A stretch of 64,000 nt of DNA, from the NCBI GenBank assembly GCA_947500845.1, contig CANMTP010000008.1:124001-188000 (forward strand), read 5' to 3'. Below, in pieces: positions 62,114 through 64,000 of this stretch. The position numbers were made by a program, and so were the translations under genes. The notes below the pieces were generated by a model that made no database searches, was not told the DNA's origin, and saw only the letters and a program-made list of their open reading frames with translations. Source of the stretch: an uncultured Aquimarina sp. (GTDB lineage Bacteria; Bacteroidota; Bacteroidia; Flavobacteriales; Flavobacteriaceae). Position 1 is the first letter of the stretch; each line of letters starts with the position of its first letter.

Positions 62114-62671
62114 CTATTCTTGTTCGTTGCTAGCTTCTTCTGTTGCGGACTCTGCTTCAGTTGCTTCAGCAGCCTCTTCTGGTGCTTCGGCAGCAGCAGC
62201 TTCGGCTTTTTCGGCGGCTTCAGCTTCAGCAGCTTCAGCTTCACGCTTAGCATTCACTTCTTTTTCTGCTGCAAGAGCTTTTGCTTTAGCATCTGCCTCG
62301 GCTTTTGCTAACGCATCTTTCTTAGCAGTAACAGTTCCTTCTTTTTCAGATAACCAAGCTTGAAACTTCTCTTCGGCTTGTTCCTCTGTTAGGGCACCTT
62401 TTCTTACTCCCCCTGCCAGGTGATTTTTAAGTAAGGCACCTTTGTAAGATAAAATAGCTCTTGCCGTATCGGTAGGCTGTGCACCGTTTTGTAACCACTT
62501 TACTGCACCATCGACATTAAGGTCAATACTAGCTGGGTTTACATTAGGATTATACGTACCTAACTTTTCAAGAAATCTACCATCTCTTTTTGATCTAGCA
62601 TCTGCGGCTACGATCCAGTAAAAAGGTTTTCCCTTTTTACCGTGTCTCTGTAATCTAATTTTAACAGGCAT
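62114..62671 (-). CDS. rpsP: 30S ribosomal protein S16 with long Ala/Glu-rich tail
   Basis: A 185-residue S16. The first 80 residues are the conserved core ([50 protein letters not shown]). From about residue 105 the protein continues as a low-complexity Ala/Glu/Lys tail ([20 protein letters not shown]), typical of Bacteroidota, where S16 is about twice the length of the E. coli protein. The tail should be a charged helix at the ribosome surface. It is the promoter-proximal gene of rpsP-rimM-(trmN6). Confidence 0.97.
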   Translation of the reverse strand: MPVKIRLQRHGKKGKPFYWIVAADARSKRDGRFLEKLGTYNPNVNPASIDLNVDGAVKWLQNGAQPTDTARAILSYKGALLKNHLAGGVRKGALTEEQAEEKFQAWLSEKEGTVTAKKDALAKAEADAKAKALAAEKEVNAKREAEAAEAEAAEKAEAAAAEAPEEAAEATEAESATEEASNEQE

Positions 62672-63012
62672 ACAAATTAATTTTTGGGTACTCGACCCGG
62701 ATTATAATTAAGGGCGCAAATGTAACTATTTTTAATGAAAAGAATGTACTTATTTTAAAGTTTATATCCTGTAAAACAATAATTACTGATCTTACGTAAG
62801 TTTTAGTATTTTTTTTCTTACAAAAAATAGAAATAAATTCTTATAAAACACGAATAAAAAATATTAATTAAATCATAATTGTGTATTTCATCGATTAAAT
62901 ATGTTTTTTTTCGATGAAAAAATTGATTTTACCGAATTTTAGTTTTATGTTTGTCTTCTAAACATTTTAATACGGTAAAACCGTATGTGATGAATACTAA
63001 AGCCCCAAGCCT
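62672..63012. other. Divergent intergenic region upstream of rpsP and a DUF6252-like gene
   Basis: 341 bp, extremely AT-rich, with one definable feature, the palindrome at 62970-62986. It must contain the ribosomal operon promoter on the minus strand, but no consensus match is certain. Confidence 0.4.
62970..62986. promoter_or_regulatory. Palindromic operator candidate
   Basis: A perfect inverted repeat atacggt-aaa-accgtat with 7-bp arms lies 26 bp upstream of the ATG at 63013. It is stable neither as a terminator nor followed by T, so a dimeric regulator site is the more natural reading. Confidence 0.4.
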
Positions 63013-63852
63013 ATGATCAGAATAACTACGCTATTCATGGCAGTAGCCTGCCTTATTTTTTCTTCTTGCTCTACCGATGTTCAAATCAACAATCCTGCTC
63101 TTCAGGCCAAAGTTGACGGAGAACTTTTTCGCACGGTATCTAAAAAAGCTATGATCTATGATGATGGTACTCTTGTCATTTCAGGAAGCGAAGGAGATAA
63201 AGCTATAAGTTTTACAATTTCTTCAACCAAAATGGGAACCTATAAAATCAGTCAAGAAACGCTTAGTAAAGTAAGTTTTCAAAAGGATCAAACAAAATTT
63301 GTAGCCCAACAAGGAGAAAGCACAGGAGAGGTAAATATAATTGAAATCAATAATAATGAGATTTCTGGTAATTTCTACTTTAAAAATTTAAAAGACAGTA
63401 ATGGTAACAGATCTAATTTTAATAATGGATGGTTTTACAGAGTCCCTATTGAAGAAGGTATAATAGAAGAAGTGGTTACCCAAGAGATTAATCCGTGTTT
63501 GCTTAATGCATCGCTTACTGCAAAAGTAAATGGCTTTGAAATGATTACTGATGATCATTCTGCTCAACTATTTGGAGTAGACAACGCGTCTATACTAATA
63601 AAAGCAAGTAATATTGAAGACGAAATTGAAATCGTATTTCCGTCTAATGTCGCACCAGGCGAATATTCTTTGTCAGGTTCTGGAGACTATAGCGCAACAT
63701 ACAGCAAAAGAAAAGACAAATCTTCTGTGCTATCCGGAACACTAATAATTAATGAACATAATACAGATTCAAAATGTATCAGCGGTACTTTTGAATTTGA
63801 AACCAGAAGTGGAGCTCAGATATCTGAAGGGCTGTTCGATTTTGGTTATTAA
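63013..63852 (+). CDS. Two-domain DUF6252-like lipoprotein
   Basis: A 279-residue lipoprotein (lipobox IFSSC, Cys at residue 19). It contains two tandem copies of the beta-rich domain seen in the 19-22 kb array. The first begins LQAKVDGELFRTVSKKAMIY and ends EISGNFYFKNLKDSNGNRSN. The second starts LLNASLTAKVNGFEMITDDH and ends CISGTFEFETRSGAQISEGL then FDFGY. The G-T/N-F-x-F...G-x-F-D-x-x-Y signature is shared. Function unknown; probably periplasmic or surface exposed. Confidence 0.85.
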   Translation: MIRITTLFMAVACLIFSSCSTDVQINNPALQAKVDGELFRTVSKKAMIYDDGTLVISGSEGDKAISFTISSTKMGTYKISQETLSKVSFQKDQTKFVAQQGESTGEVNIIEINNNEISGNFYFKNLKDSNGNRSNFNNGWFYRVPIEEGIIEEVVTQEINPCLLNASLTAKVNGFEMITDDHSAQLFGVDNASILIKASNIEDEIEIVFPSNVAPGEYSLSGSGDYSATYSKRKDKSSVLSGTLIINEHNTDSKCISGTFEFETRSGAQISEGLFDFGY

Positions 63853-63882
63853 TGAAATCATAACTCAACTTAATCAAGATCA

Positions 63883-63914
63883 AGCGATCATCTCTTTGGG
63901 TGATCGCTTTTTTT
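63883..63914 (+). terminator. Strong intrinsic terminator
   Basis: An 8-bp stem agcgatca / tgatcgct with a 10-nt loop is followed by a run of at least eight T. It closes the two-domain lipoprotein gene; the remaining bases to the window end contain no gene start. Confidence 0.85.
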
Positions 63915-64000
63915 TATGTTAAAAAGATCTTTAATATGACGAAAAACTCACGCTTTTAAATTCTAAAAAATTCTTCATTTAACACTTTTTAACACCGATC

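Noticed and set aside
62127..62363. 78-residue Ala/Ser-rich plus-strand frame
   Set aside because: It is the antisense of the low-complexity Ala/Glu tail of rpsP.

Overview
The window is AT-rich DNA from a member of the Bacteroidota, most likely a marine Flavobacteriaceae (Aquimarina-like by overall feel; this is inference). The supporting evidence is a protein with a type IX secretion (T9SS) C-terminal sorting domain, many small Bacteroidota-type lipoproteins and beta-barrels, a mevalonate pathway with a UbiA-type prenyltransferase, an S16 protein with a long Ala/Glu tail, few Shine-Dalgarno-like leaders, and many short palindromic dispersed repeats. I see no rRNA, tRNA, CRISPR array, IS transposase or phage gene.

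Layout. 1-4.8 kb: glycan use, with the 3' part of a GH65 enzyme, a LacI-type regulator and a GH3 beta-glucosidase. 5.1-14.9 kb: an arsenosugar biosynthesis locus. It holds an AhpD-like protein, the radical SAM enzyme ArsS, a rhodanese, a TIGR04282/DUF2064 glycosyltransferase, a purine nucleoside phosphorylase, an intruding GrpB-family gene and the methyltransferase ArsM, closed by a strong terminator. It is followed by a Tat-signal PLP aminotransferase, an Old Yellow Enzyme, a DUF547 lipoprotein and a TIGR04283 glycosyltransferase. 16-22 kb: a large secreted lipase-like T9SS protein preceded by four tandem paralogous lipoproteins with mosaic sequences. 22-35 kb: accessory and stress-type genes interspersed with MITE-like repeats, a frameshifted DUF6261-type gene beside a 42-bp tandem repeat, a membrane-protein/PD-(D/E)XK-like pair, a serine hydrolase and a membrane-anchored XRE regulator. 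36-40 kb: outer-membrane proteins, a GH113-like enzyme and a second DUF547 protein. 40.5-47.6 kb: an FAD oxidoreductase, a membrane polyferredoxin, a MORN protein and three consecutive polyprenyl or polysaccharide-type glycosyltransferases. 47.6-58.1 kb: housekeeping genes (pseudouridine synthase, nitrilase, mevalonate-pathway genes, TspO, GDPD, HI0933-type flavoprotein). 58.3-58.7 kb: an orphan structured RNA ending in an intrinsic terminator. 58.8-63.9 kb: acyl-CoA dehydrogenase, a PepSY-like protein, TrmN6, RimM, S16 and a two-domain relative of the tandem lipoproteins.

How the genes fit together. In the arsenosugar locus ArsM should methylate arsenite and ArsS should add the 5'-deoxyadenosyl group. 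The phosphorylase could then remove adenine, and the two glycosyltransferases could build the glycoside. The second gene block repeats the theme of a DUF547 protein, a flavin or iron-sulfur redox module and GT2 enzymes, but its product is unknown. Strongest candidates for something undescribed are the structured RNA at 58.4-58.65 kb, the accessory genes of the arsenosugar locus, the mosaic lipoprotein array, and the DUF6261 gene with its 42-bp repeat.
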